A DNA stretch of 64,000 nucleotides from Elmis aenea. Taxonomy: Eukaryota > Arthropoda > Insecta > Coleoptera > Elmidae. Position 1 is the first letter of the stretch. Each line of letters begins with the position of its first letter. Where the stretch lies: positions 28,328,788 through 28,392,787 of the forward strand of contig OX393581.1 in assembly GCA_947652605.1 (NCBI GenBank). The letters run 5' to 3'. Shown here piece after piece: positions 12,096-23,731 of this stretch. A program made the position numbers and the translations under genes. The notes beneath the pieces are model-generated. The model saw only the letters and a program-made list of their open reading frames with translations, did no database searches and was not told the DNA's origin.

Positions 12096-12960
12096 ACCCT
12101 GAGAGAATTTTCGACATGATTTATTGTGACTTTCATAATGATAACTGTAAGCACTTGGGAGTCCAAGGAAAGTATATTCAACGTTCAATGACCAAGCGCG
12201 TTCTTGGCTGGTATGAACATTTCGAATACATCAGCAACAAAAAATGGTTTGACGGTTAACGTAAAAAAAATTGCTGTTGGATAAAAGTTAATTGAAAATG
12301 ACAATTAATCCACCGATGCGGTAATAGAGCATTAACTTACGATTGATTTATCAGTTGCTGTGTAGTTCTCAGCTCCAGAGCTCTCTGAGCTCCAGAAAAG
12401 CAGAGCGCGTAAGATTTCTCCCTGAAACTTTAAATCTTCTCGATGTACCTAGCCGTCAAGAGAGTCGCGTATGGATTCATGAAACTGAGCGAACTCCTAC
12501 AGTGGTGAAGAAGCAGCCAGCAATGAAAATAGTAGACTATACAGTGTTCGTTCTTGGGCAGTATAGACCTGGGTCCTGTTTCTCGAAACTTACAAGCCTT
12601 GTAATACAAGTCCGTAGCTTAGCTACACGTGTAATTTCCATGGAAACCACATGAAAATTACACGTGTAGCTAAGCTACGGACTTGTATTACAAGGCTTGT
12701 AAGTTTCGAGAAACAGGACCCTGGTCAATGCGTACAGTTTTACAGCGAAATAATGTACAGAAATTTGTTTGCCTAATATATTTAGTAGAGTTGCAGAAAA
12801 AGTGACTATGCTCCATCACGATCATGCATCTTCTCATACACCAGCTTTAAAAACAGTACTAGAGCTGTCATCACACTCACCTGACTTGTCAATGAACGAC
12901 TTTTGGTAATTTTTTTTTAAGTTAAAAAAATGTCGGAATAAATTATTTAGCAAAGATACC
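12096..12960 (+). pseudogene. Mariner transposase relic, interrupted by a hairpin MITE
   Basis: The N-terminal part reads like ENFRHDLL and later GWYEHFE (HTH region) in several frames. A clear central block follows in the frame at 12343-12654: SRVWIHETERTPTVVKKQPAM, then YTVF, matching the mariner segment before the second catalytic Asp. After the MITE (12572-12720) comes a catalytic block, MLHHDHASSHTPALK, then HSPDLSMNDFW, which holds the third Asp. Several frameshifts and stops make it dead. Removing the MITE with one CTG copy joins the flanking mariner sequence cleanly. Confidence 0.8.
12572..12720. mobile_element. Near-perfect palindromic MITE (149 bp)
   Basis: Starting GGTCCTGTTTCTCG and ending in its reverse complement, the arms pair perfectly for 66-67 bp. 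With one mismatch they extend to 12642/12650, leaving a 7-base loop. The trinucleotide CTG flanks both ends (12569-12571 and 12721-12723), consistent with a 3-bp target duplication. It sits inside a mariner relic and is far less decayed than its host, so it inserted later. The PIF/Harbinger group makes 3-bp duplications, but usually of TWA, so superfamily assignment is tentative. Confidence 0.8.
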
Positions 12961-12999
12961 GATCCATTGGTTGGGAACTTTTAAGGGGTAAAAGTAAGA

Positions 13000-13576
13000 A
13001 TGGTTAAGTGTATTATTGCTAAAGGTAATAAACTTTGAAAATATTTTAAATAAAATTTCAGAAAATATTAACCGTGTTTTTCACAATAAAATTCAGCTCA
13101 ACCTTCTTATAGTGTGATACCAGTACCTACAGATTTTTATATTTTGTTGCTTTTCATGTTCGTCACTAACAACCGCTAGATTTTGTAAAGAGAAATCCTA
13201 ATAAGAATGTGAAAAGTGGATCTTGAGGGACATGTTACCATTTCGTTACTTGTTAAGACTGAGCGAACGTTTTTATCACTTTATGTTCTGTTGCACATAT
13301 ATTTGAACACTGTCCAGGTCGCCAATTCATTCTTATATAAAGTAGAATCGCAATGTTAATTATTTCAATTTCTTTATTTATAGATTTACCAAACATTTAT
13401 TTTTTCGATAGTTCCGTGGCTGTTTAGAAAACGATTTTTTTCACTTGAAACTTTGCAGTTGTGTAAAAGACTTTAACTCTATTCCGTATTTTTTCATGTT
13501 TGTAGATCGTACTGGAAGCACCAATCGCTATTTCATCAAAATTTTTCTAGCAAGCATCAAAATGCCTTCTCCTTGT
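13000..13576. other. Intergenic, no gene recognised
   Basis: AT-rich sequence between the mariner relic and the probable left end of a piggyBac element. Nothing further can be supported. Confidence 0.4.
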
Positions 13577-13775
13577 TTAACTCTTCTATTGTGCTTGGGT
13601 CAATATGACCCGGTTAATATATTCTGACCGCTGTAAGTTGTTTAATTATTAAAATATTTTATGCTTATCCTATGACTTTTACTTTTCATTAGTAAGAAAT
13701 ACGTACACAATATGGCAAAAAAACACAGTTGTTTATTCTTTCACACTTACTGAGTTCGGGGTAATATTACCCGAT
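13577..13775. repeat. Probable 5' end of piggyBac element 1 with paired palindromes
   Basis: A TTAA (13577-13580), the piggyBac target, is followed by a terminal region containing the palindrome GGGTCAATATGACCC (about 13598-13612). About 150 bp further in is a second palindrome, CGGGGTAATATTACCCG (about 13758-13774). Such subterminal inverted motifs are expected as transposase-binding sites. The matching 3' terminus was not found, so the element is probably truncated downstream of about 15640. Confidence 0.5.
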
Positions 13776-14023
13776 GGCCAAATTTTGTTGATTTTTAAAC
13801 TTTTATGGAATTATAAACTTAATGTCGTTAGATTAGACTTTTATTCATATTTGTAAGGTCAATTCGCAGAGCTGGCGGTTATTGTTGTGAAACAGAAGCG
13901 CCTGAACGAGTGTCCACGTTTTAGCAAGTTAGAGCTTGTATTTTATTTTTGGGTACTTAAGTGTTGCTACATTTAGCTTGGTGATTGCTGAGTATAAAGG
14001 TTTTGTGACAAAAAAATCTACGA

Positions 14024-15630
14024 ATGTATAAAAGACCCTTGAGGGACAAAGAATTCGAAGTTTTTTATGCTTCTGAAGAAGCAGTCGATTTGGATTCTGA
14101 ATTAGATCATTTATCTGAAGAGGGTGTGCAGAGCGAATCAAGCGAAGATGAGGACGTTATAACTTCAGACAATGCTGATACGAGTACAGTCGTCACTTTT
14201 AAAGATGGCACTATCAAGTGGAACCCTCAACATGCAAATCAACCAGGAAGATTTTCGATGGAAAATATTATTAGGACAAAACCGGACCCAACAACTTACG
14301 CTGTTTCCAAAATTAAAGACGCGTTTTTTACACCAAAAATAATAAATTTAATTTTGAGGATGTCCAATCTCTAAGGGAAAAATTTTATGGGAATCAATGT
14401 CAAGAAATCACTGCAATAGAATTGGAAGCGTATTTGGGTGTGCTAATTTTAGATGGCGTATATAGATCCCATGGAGAAACAACGTCTAGTTTATGGGATG
14501 GAAACGTTGGTCGTCCCATATTCAGAGCAAATATGTCACTACAGCGGCTTCACATTATTTTAAGGGTTATATTCGCTGTGGAGACAAAGGAACTCGCCCA
14601 CAACGACGCCAGATCGAAAAATTGGCAGTAATACGTGAACTATGCGATGGAATGGGTCGTGGTTCACTTTACAATGTGAATAAAAATGTTACTGTAGATG
14701 AGCAACTGGTACCATTCAAAGACCATTGTTCATTTTGACTTTAGATATATGTCTAGTAAGCCAGCTAAGTACGGAATAAAAATTTGATCACTGCGATTCC
14801 GAAAATTCTTACTCATACAATATGGATGTATAACTCGGTAAAACAGAAGGAGAGGAGCACCAGAAAAAGGTCCAGGCAAGAGGGTAGTGATAGCTCTCAC
14901 TAATGGTCTTAAAAAAAGGACACAATGTAACATGCGACAATTTATTTACTTCTTACGAGTTGGGGCAAATCTTACTGAAAAGAAACATTACATTGCTGAG
15001 AACAATCAGAAAAATTAAGCCCGAGCTACCGCCAGAAATTATTAAAAATAGGAAGGAAATCTTATCCTCTAAATTTTATTTTACTAGAAACACGAAAATA
15101 GTTTCATAAATTCCAAAGAGAAATGAAAATTGAATACTTCTAAGCACTTGACTCGGGTATTAGTAATGAAAATCACAAGAAAGCATTTTTTATTTTAGAT
15201 TATAATAAAACTAAAGCAGCGGTAGATACTTTAGACAAGTTAGCGATAACAATACTTTTAGACGACAAACTGAACATTGGCCAATAACCGTCTTTTACAA
15301 TAATATGGATGTTTCTGTATACAATGGATTTATGTTGTGTTGTGCAACTAATTCAAATTGGAATTCTGATAAACTTACGAGACGTCGACAGTTTCTCGAC
15401 GAACTAGGCACCTCCTTGGTAACTCCATTACCACAAGAAAGAAAACACATACCTCGAAGTAAATCCGCCGCAGAAATGGTTAGAACGGTCCAGGCATCAA
15501 CCAGTACTGTCGAAGTAGAGAAACCAACAACTTTTGTCCATTTTCCAATGACAACGAAACTACCATTATTTGTTGTAATTGTACAAAATACTTGTGTAAA
15601 GGTCACGTATATCATTACTGCCCAGAATGA
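14024..15630 (+). pseudogene. piggyBac transposase relic 1
   Basis: Degenerate frames run in piggyBac order. An acidic N-terminus (14024-14374, rich in SSEDED) leads into IKWNP...PGRFS. A second block at 14422-14631 has AYLGVLILDGVYRS and RANMSLQR. The first catalytic Asp lies in NVTVDEQLVPF (about 14690-14720), the second in HNVTCDNLFTSYELGQ (about 14921-14970), and the third region in KAAVDTLDKL (about 15210). MDVSVYNGF follows at 15305, then a C-terminal cysteine-rich remnant (CCNCTKYLCKGH) ending at TGA 15628-15630. Joining these needs several frameshifts, and there are internal stops, so no protein is made. Intact relatives are about 550-600 residues. Confidence 0.88.
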
Positions 15631-15639
15631 AATCCATAA

Positions 15640-17640
15640 AGTAATTTTATGTTGTATGTTGTATAATATTATGTTATGTTATATATAAAGTTGTTAATCA
15701 ACTCTAGCTTTTTTCAACGACATTTTTAATTACTAAGCATTCCATTTTGTTTCTTACATTACTTAACACTTAAGAAGCTAAACAATAGCACATAATCGTC
15801 ATAATTTTAAAACAGCAGCTATTCAGGTCGAACAACGTGCGAATCTCTTTTACTATGCGATTTAACAAAAGTTCGTTGTTCACTTCCTAATCGTGATTCG
15901 ACCATCACTTTAATCACTTTACACTCTTTGTCTCTATTCTCGTCACTGAGAACTATGAAGGACCTTCTGGTCGCTAATCATCCTCCATGAAATTTCTACT
16001 ATTGCTATAACACTCAAACCACTTAAAAAAATTTGAAATGAGGCACTAATACCGACTCGAACCGCATTTGCAAAGGAATCAAAATTGCTGCCCATTAAAA
16101 AAATATTACCGGTTAAAATAGTTTACTGTTTTTAAGTTGTATTTGTGAATCATACGCAAAAACTTCCAGCCTTATTGAACGAACAAATATAGTTTTGTGT
16201 AATAAATTGGTAATATGCATTGATAAACTAAATTTGTGTTTAAACTAACCTTGGATTTTTATAATAGGTAAGTTTCAAAACAAATAATAGAGATTTTGTA
16301 AATACGTACATTGTAATAAGCATAACATCAACGTCGTTGGGCGTGTAGAGCGTAGTATCAAAGATAAACACAATACCTACCTACTCAAATGTTTAAAGTT
16401 AATGGTTTCTGCTATAACATTCCCTGAAATATTTTGTGTAACGAGTTTACATATCGCGTATAATAACGACAATGATATTGCTATAACCATTTAACAGATG
16501 CAGGTTATCATCTCAACGACATCTCTTTGGGTTAATTATAAAACATTACGAATAAATTTGCACCGTACTTTCTATTGTTAACGCTATGATAAGATAACTA
16601 ATGATAACTACCTAATCATTTTTGCCTGCAGTGGTACTGGAGAAAATGAGCGCGTTACGTTTCTCTTGCAGTTTACACAAAACGTTGGTTAGTATTGTAC
16701 TTGTTTAAGAGATACATTAATCACTTGAGTTTCAATGCTTTACATTTGCAAGCCATAAGAAATGTGCATATACATATAGTCCAGTGTATAATACTATTTT
16801 AATTAGAAAGAGAAAACGTTTTCCGCACTGAAGCTAGAGCTGGCAGATTTAACGAGGAAAATGAATCATGCTTACGGTTACATTTTACTTACGCGTAAGC
16901 AGCGGCTAATATAGGAGTATCCGCAAACTTTAAGGCATTATTCTATAATTTATGTTATAAAAAGTGGATATATCAATATATTTATCGCTTTTGATTGACA
17001 ATTAAAGAAAACGTAATAGCGGTAGGTTTCACCAAACATTAATTATTTTTACTTGTGCAAAATTAAAAACTGTTAAAAATGTTTAAAGATGCCTGCTACT
17101 TAAATGTGTCAAAATTCAATAGTTGTTACTTAAAAAGTAGATATTTAGGTTCCGTTTGTAATATTAAATTTGTAAGAAACTGTATACTTATCAACACTAT
17201 TATATTTTTCTTCCTTGAAATTATAGGCGCTACTTTATATTTTCGACATGCCGTTTTCAGCATTTGTTATCGACAGCGTAAGATAGTGTTATGTTATCTA
17301 GTATCAATCTAGGATTAATCAAATAACGTCAAGATATATTCTAATTAAAATTGATAACACAATGTCATTTAGGTAGATAGAAGGCCATGTTTCCATTTAC
17401 AATAGTTTTTGTATTATAACCAACATATGCACACAAATGACTTATATTAATTAATACTATATGTATGACAGTTCCTTTACTTAATTAATATATTCTTAGG
17501 GTTATGTTTGCAACCCACAATATGTAGAATCTGAACAACAATCGGAGTCTTGATGATGCAGCAGTCAAGTTTGCAATTAATTGTGCTAAGGGTCCCTTAA
17601 TACTTGAACTATCTAACAAAGTTACTAAGTAAACTAAGCC
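15640..17640. other. Intergenic, no gene recognised
   Basis: Two kilobases of AT-rich sequence separate the piggyBac relics. Plus-strand frames such as 17079-17312 are short, hydrophobic and unrecognised. Parts may belong to the flanks of either transposon, but no terminal repeat was found. Confidence 0.4.
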
Positions 17641-17646
17641 CTGACG

Positions 17647-19340
17647 ATGCAAAATTGGGGTACATTAGAGAATTGTTGGAATGTACTTTGTTTAATTTTA
17701 ATTTTTACACTTAAAAACCATCTATATTGTAGAAAACTAGCATTGCACGCAAATGTATCTGACAGTGGTTCAGACGAGAGCTCTGCGAGTGATACCGAAA
17801 TAGAATCGGACGACGGCGACGGTTCAGATGATAATTTAAGTTCAATAAAAAATTGGTGTCAAATTAATGTAAAACAACCCAATCCACCCCCATCCCGATT
17901 TCCATTTGTGGGAAATCCTGGCTGTACTTTCCACCTAAATAATAATTTTGATGCTTTGGAGTATTTCAAACTTTTTTTGATGACGAATTAGTAGCTATAA
18001 TAGCAACTGAAACTAATAGATACGCAGGGCAACAGCTAGTAACTTCATCTAATCCGTGGATACCTGTTACAAAAAATGATATATTTATCTTTTTGACCAT
18101 CAACATTCAATGAGTTGTGAAAAAACCTGACGAGAGGATGTACCTACTTGTACGGGTCTACGAATGAAATATATGCCACCCCAATTTTCCCAAAACTAAT
18201 GTCGAGAAGACACACACATCCAAACCCAAAATTGAACAAGATTTGGCCGATTTTGGTAAATATAAATGAAAAGTGTTCAACGTTATATATACCCGAAAGA
18301 GATATTACCGTTGATGAGAGCCTTATGTTGTACAAAGGTCGTCTTGGCTGGAAGCAGTATATACCTCTAAAACGGTCCCGTTTTGATATAAAATTTTACC
18401 TTTTGTGCAAATCAAAATCGGGCTATTTGTATTCGTCAATAATTTATACCGGAAGAGGTACGACAAGCGACAAATATAAAAATATGCCGTTGACTTCTCA
18501 AATAGTTTTTTCATTAGCCGATTCTTTGTTGGATCAAGGCTACTGTGTCACTACTGAAAATTTTTATACTTCTCCAGTTAGCCGATTTTCTGATTTTGCA
18601 CAAAACTGATATTTATGGAACGTTGCGTTCAAACAGAAAAGAAGTTCCAACTGAAGTGGAAACAAAGAAGCTGAAGAGGGGAGAGATGATGGCTTTTCAG
18701 AGGGAAAAAACAATGATTTTAAAATGGCAAGACAAAAAAAGTGACTTCTTACTGTCAACGATACATAATCCGGAAAAATTCAGTACAAAAAAAATTGATA
18801 ACGACGGCAATATAATAAAGAAGCCACAAGTTGTCGTCGACTACAACGACACAATGGGGGGTGTTGATCGGTTAGATCAACACCTTCATGATTACCCAGT
18901 AACCAGAAGAAGGGGAAACAAATATTATAAAAAAATATTCTTTCATTTGCTGGACATTTCTGTTTACAACGCGTTTGTACTTTATCAAAAAAATGGTGGG
19001 GAGAGGGATCATTTAGATTTTCGTTCAAAACTTATAGAACGTCTAATAGAAGAACATGATGTGGAATCGAGTATCACAAAACAAGGTCGGCCAAAAAAAC
19101 CAGGACCGCTAAGGTTTACTGAGCGACATTTTTCAGAGTTTATACCATCAAAAAAAAAAAGGATGCGCCAACTAGATGTGCTGTGTGTTGTAATAAACGG
19201 GATAGCGAAGGAAAAAAAAGAGGAAGGAAACCCGTTTTTATTGCAGACAGTGTAATGTTGGATTGTGTGCTGCTGCTTGTTTTATGAAATATCATACGCA
19301 AATGAATTTTTCACTTCTTTTACATTTACTTAAACCTTAA
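17647..19340 (+). pseudogene. piggyBac transposase relic 2 (better preserved)
   Basis: The order of blocks is that of a piggyBac transposase: an acidic N-terminus (about 17755-17850, SDSGSDESSASDTEIESDDG), PPPSRFPFVG, then ELVAIIATETNRYAGQQ in a shifted frame (about 17985-18035). The 18148-18609 frame carries the first catalytic Asp in ITVDESLMLYKGRLGWKQY and ends in CVTTENFYTSP, where relatives have Asp rather than Glu. A one-base shift leads to 18545-19255 with YNDTMGGVDRLDQ (third acidic site), DISVYNAFVLY and GRPKKPGP. Further shifts in an A run (about 19151-19162) and a T run (about 19236) lead to the C-terminal cysteine-rich finger (CAVCCNK and YCRQCNVGLCAAAC), stop at 19338. At least four frameshifts make it inactive. 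Confidence 0.9.
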
Positions 19341-19570
19341 TTTTAATTTTATTACTATTATTTTTAATTTAGGTACATTGTTTTATTCCAACGTTTAGTT
19401 TCATGTTTACGCTGAACTTGAATTGCATTAAAATATTATTTGAGTGCAATTTTCCATACATTTATATACAAAAATCATAATTCTATGCTTTAAAATGTTT
19501 GAATATTATTACAAAAAAAAAAAATTTTTTTTTTGCCAATTTAGAGAATAAACGAGCGTTAAGGGGTTAA
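19341..19570 (+). repeat. 3' flank and probable 3' terminus of piggyBac element 2
   Basis: Read inward from a TTAA at 19567-19570, the minus strand gives CCCCTTAACGCTCGTTTATT, the kind of end seen in piggyBac-like elements. A similar arrangement (TTAATCCATTAAGAGACG) occurs near 28340 beside another piggyBac fragment. The 5' partner of this end was not identified. Confidence 0.4.
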
Positions 19571-19572
19571 TG

Positions 19573-19843
19573 CAGTAGTTTCCAACCTGTGGGGCGCGCC
19601 CCCCTAGGGGAATGCGAGGCTATTGCTAGGGGGGCGCGCAGCTGTTACCAAAATATAATTTTTTAATACAAACAAACAAAACGAACTTTGTTTATACAGA
19701 ATATGGTGTATTGTTTTGTAGTCCATTAAATAATTCTTATTTATTAGAACCGTATTTATGAAAATAGATTGTAACAAAAAGTGAGGGGGGCGCAAATTTT
19801 TTTTTTTAAGAAGGCGTAGGTACAAAAAGGTTGGAAACCACTG
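19573..19843 (+). mobile_element. Non-autonomous hAT element with 8-bp TSD (copy 1)
   Basis: The ends are CAGTAGTTTCCAACC and GGTTGGAAACCACTG, a hAT terminal pair. The flanks GGTTAATG (19565-19572 and 19844-19851) are a perfect 8-bp target duplication, the hAT hallmark. The interior has GGGGCGCGCC-rich stretches near the left end and AGTGAGGGGGGCGC near the right, with no coding sequence. It inserted exactly at the TTAA edge of piggyBac element 2, which dates it after that element. Copy 2, in the opposite orientation, is at 26706-26982. Confidence 0.9.
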
Positions 19844-19851
19844 GGTTAATG

Positions 19852-22291
19852 AAAACTTAACAATTAAGATATTATTATTTGCCAATGACCAGGTAATAAA
19901 TACTACATAAATCAAAACGAAACCTTAAAAAATCCTTGTTCCAGTAAGATATAATTATCCGCCAAATATTCCTGAAAATGTCACTAGGCAAAAAAAAAAA
20001 AATCTGGGGAAAATATTCAGTAAAACAAAGATAGTAATAGGAACATAGGTCGCCACAAAACTTACAACACAAACAAGAATGCGAAACATAAATTACGACT
20101 CAATCAACGAATGTACGGCAAACTTAAACATACAATCAGAGGAGGATTGTTAAAAGAAATATAGATCTAACTGTATTAAATTATGACACTACCAAAGGTT
20201 CTATATGGTTCTTATTGCTGACTATTTGAAATAAAGAACACGAGCAGAATAAAATCAGCGGAAAGTAAATCTGTGAAATGTTAGCTGTATATGATACGGA
20301 ATGAGAACATGAGGGAATAATTAAAAATGAACGGAGAAACCATATAAAGACAATGCAAAAGGGAAGATTATCACAAGAAGAAATGAAATATAAATTAAAA
20401 AAAGAAGAAGCATAGAGAGACTTTGGTTTAGAATGCTAACTGAAAAATTTGAGATTTTCTTAGTTTATTTGCGTCTTCTGCATGCCACGAAACGTGATAA
20501 TACTTTTTTTTTATACTTCAGTAGTCTGATCTAAAATATCAGTAACTGTATGCCCACAATGTGCTATTCTAAAATCAAAATTAATATTTGTTATTAACGT
20601 ATCTAATCCTAAACGTATTTCATGAACTCTAGGTGTTGACAGAACACAGGCCAAACTTACCATATCAAGAAGAGGTCGCTCTGTGTTACGAAAGTATAAA
20701 AATGTCTACTGAAGATTGTATGAAAATAACCCTATAACCGAAGGCTATTTCAAACTGCAAAATTTCATGGACATCGTCTGCCTTAATAGCCAAGACAAAT
20801 CCATCCAGGGACTTATATAATGAGTTACTTGGTGCTGTTCAAAAAATGTCTATAGCTAGACTAACGACTTTTAGGAATTTATTAAGCGATAATTATAAGA
20901 TATCATTAATATACACAACTTCAATAAAATTTGCCAATAAAGTAAGTAATAAACAAAGGTAAATTCAATTAGTTTCATTGCTTGTATAAAAACCTAAACG
21001 TAATCTCATCAGAGCACTCCAAGTTCGATTCCAGATTCCTGATTTTATAACACGTTTTTAGGTTCATTTCGAGTTTCTTGAATTGCGCACCCCGCTCACC
21101 CTTCCATAGCTTGCGCCACATAAACCGAAGCTAATCTTTTGTCTATTACGTTTACTCTTTTCGAGATTGCTCAAACGTGTCTGATTATTATTGAAAATCA
21201 CATTACGTGCTTAAATGTGATTAGCGATGTTAACTTAAGTTTTAATAGTTTATCTTTATTGCTGTTTGTTAATATTAAGTCTTCTGTTTCGCAGTGTCTT
21301 TTCTTCAATATTATTTATTAATAGAATAAAAAAGTAAATTGTTTTCATTTACTTATTTAAAATATGCAAGGTTTCTAAACAAGGGTTGACAAGTTTCTGT
21401 TCTTCGAATTTTCGTAAAATGAAAAAATCAAAGGTTTTAGCTTATACTATCAATTATATCAGACGCCTCATACAATTTGTCGTATTTCTTTTTTAACTTA
21501 ATTGCAAAATAATTATTTTTAATATATTAAAACCTTAAGCATAAATAGTAGGTGCTAAATATTTCATTAAACAAGATCTAAACATTGGTTCCAGTTTTAA
21601 TTTAAAATGTTTTATATTTGTAATAAATACTTTCAATAATTTCGTTTTAAAAGGATTTTCGGTAATTAATTTGCCATTACAAAGCCACGCAAAATAAACA
21701 GATCTGTTTTAAATGAATAAATAACCCTAGTAATCTAAAATCTCGAAGGAGATGCGGTATAATGTTCTATAGAAAATCAGGACATGAGATAGGCGGAACT
21801 CTTGCAAATCTTCCTTGCGCTGAGTTAGGGAGATTCATGGATTTAGAAAGGAATTTTCCACTAAGCCTGCATTAAAAACATCTGCAAACAAATTTACAAA
21901 TTACAGACAAATTCTGCAAAAATCCAGTTAGCGGTTTTTTTCAATTTTTAAACGTAGTCTATTCTTCCAACTGTTTTACCTAACTACCTACAAACTGTTA
22001 TCATTACTGGATAATTATAATTAATTATTTATTAATAGTGTATAATTACTATTTAATATACGTAAGACCGACAAATATTTTTAATTTGCGGTGAAATATG
22101 CATCATCTGACGAAGACTTCCTTTGATAAATTTAGTGTGCAGCAAGTTTCTGAATATTTAATAGGAGGTAAGAAAAACTTTTGAAATGAAAAATTTAAAA
22201 TCGTGAACGAAATATCCGTGAAGCAACATTTAAAAAAATCCAAAACATATAATTTGCTTTATTAACTTTATTCTAGAACAATTTTAACAGA
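19852..22291. other. Intergenic, no gene recognised
   Basis: About 2.4 kb of AT-rich sequence. Short frames (for example 21139-21321) do not resemble known proteins. No repeat boundaries were identified. Confidence 0.4.
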
Positions 22292-22672
22292 ATGATGGAA
22301 CTTTTTTTATTAATAATAAGGATGTTGCTTTATAATGAATGTAGAAGTAAAATACTGTGTGATACACTAATGAATTTAAAAAAAAAATCATTTGAATATT
22401 GGCAAAATATGCGCCTAAAAGAAAATCTGAAGTTGGTTGCTATGAAACAAAAACGAATTGACCTTAGAAAAAATTGTGATTACCATCCGATCTGGCTTAA
22501 AAAGTTGCTTAGGGAATGTTTTTACACATTTGTAATATTTTATAATCGTATTTGCATATTATTTGGATATTTCCAATTTCTCTTCGGATTATTAATGGGC
22601 ACCGATTTAGCTACTTTGCAAAATTCAAACCTATACTCTAGCTATCATAATAAACAAGATCCCCATGCCTAA
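22292..22672 (+). other. Unrecognised 126-codon open frame
   Basis: This open frame is long for such AT-rich DNA, with a lysine-rich half (FEYWQNMRLKENLKLV) followed by a hydrophobic segment (FGYFQFLFGLLMG). No family is recognised, and no upstream splice or promoter signal was judged convincing. It ends just before a CACCCTGTA motif (22687-22695), so it may lie in the end of a dispersed repeat. Most likely it is a chance frame. Confidence 0.15.
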
Positions 22673-22695
22673 ACTCCAATTACAAACACCCTGTA

Positions 22696-23728
22696 TAAAT
22701 GGAATATTCAAATTTGTGTGTTTTTTTAATATTAGACGACATTACTTTTTAGTGCGTCCTAGCTATTCACTCCAAAAAAATTAACGTTTATTGTATTTTT
22801 GGCCTCTGTTTGCTTTCAACATATGAAGTAGACTGCATTTTAATTTTAAAATAACAAAGTCACCCATGTAACCTGATAGTTTATCATGATACTGTGTATA
22901 TATTTAGACAAACTGCTGTATTTTCATTGATCTGAAAATTTTCGTAACTATTAGTAAGGCTCCTTTTGTTATTTTATATCGATATAATGCTGTACTTTTG
23001 TTGTAAATTATTTGGTTCTTCTTTATTACAATTTTGTCTCTATTATTTTGCAACTGTTAACTTTTTACTCAGTAGATATATAAACATTTGTGTTAAAGCT
23101 TTCGTAATCCACTTGTGGTAGTAGAGATTTATCAACAGTAAAGAGACGAAAGCAAAGTGGTGTAGTTGGTTAAACAGGCCAGTGCACACTGCAATTTCCT
23201 GTTCAAGTTGAAAGCTAAAGTGCTTTGCCTTCTATTATGGTCAAAAGATTATTATGAGGAGAATGTCGCTGAATATAGCGAGGGATGTTTCATTTATGAT
23301 AAAGTGATATGGCAGTCCTTATTTCGCTTAGCGCAGCCTGTTTAATAGAATTTGACTGAAATGACGTATAAAAAACTGACGTCTTATACTGAATTTTGAT
23401 TTTCTATTCAACGCATCAGTGACGTTTGACATACACTAATGGATGTTTATGATACCTTACATCTTAAAAATGTTTGCCAACAAATTTATTTTAGAGGTCA
23501 AACTTTTTATTTATTCTGTTTATTATACACTTTGCAGCGCTCCAAATTACACCCTATTTCGATAAATGCAAGTTAACAATTTTATCTTCCGAAGAAAAAA
23601 TGCAGGAAAAGCACGCAAGAGATAAAAGCTACTTTACAACGAATAGTTAATGTCTAAGAAATATAAAAAACAAAGAAAAAAAATTCATTTGTTTATTAAT
23701 AATTTAATATTTTAGTGTTTTTACATAC
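22696..23728. other. Intergenic, no gene recognised
   Basis: AT-rich sequence leading up to the large foldback element. No supported feature. Confidence 0.4.
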
Positions 23729-23731
23729 TAA

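Noticed and set aside
14493..14738. 81-codon frame as a separate gene
   Set aside because: It is one of the shifted frames of piggyBac relic 1; it carries the motif with the first catalytic Asp.
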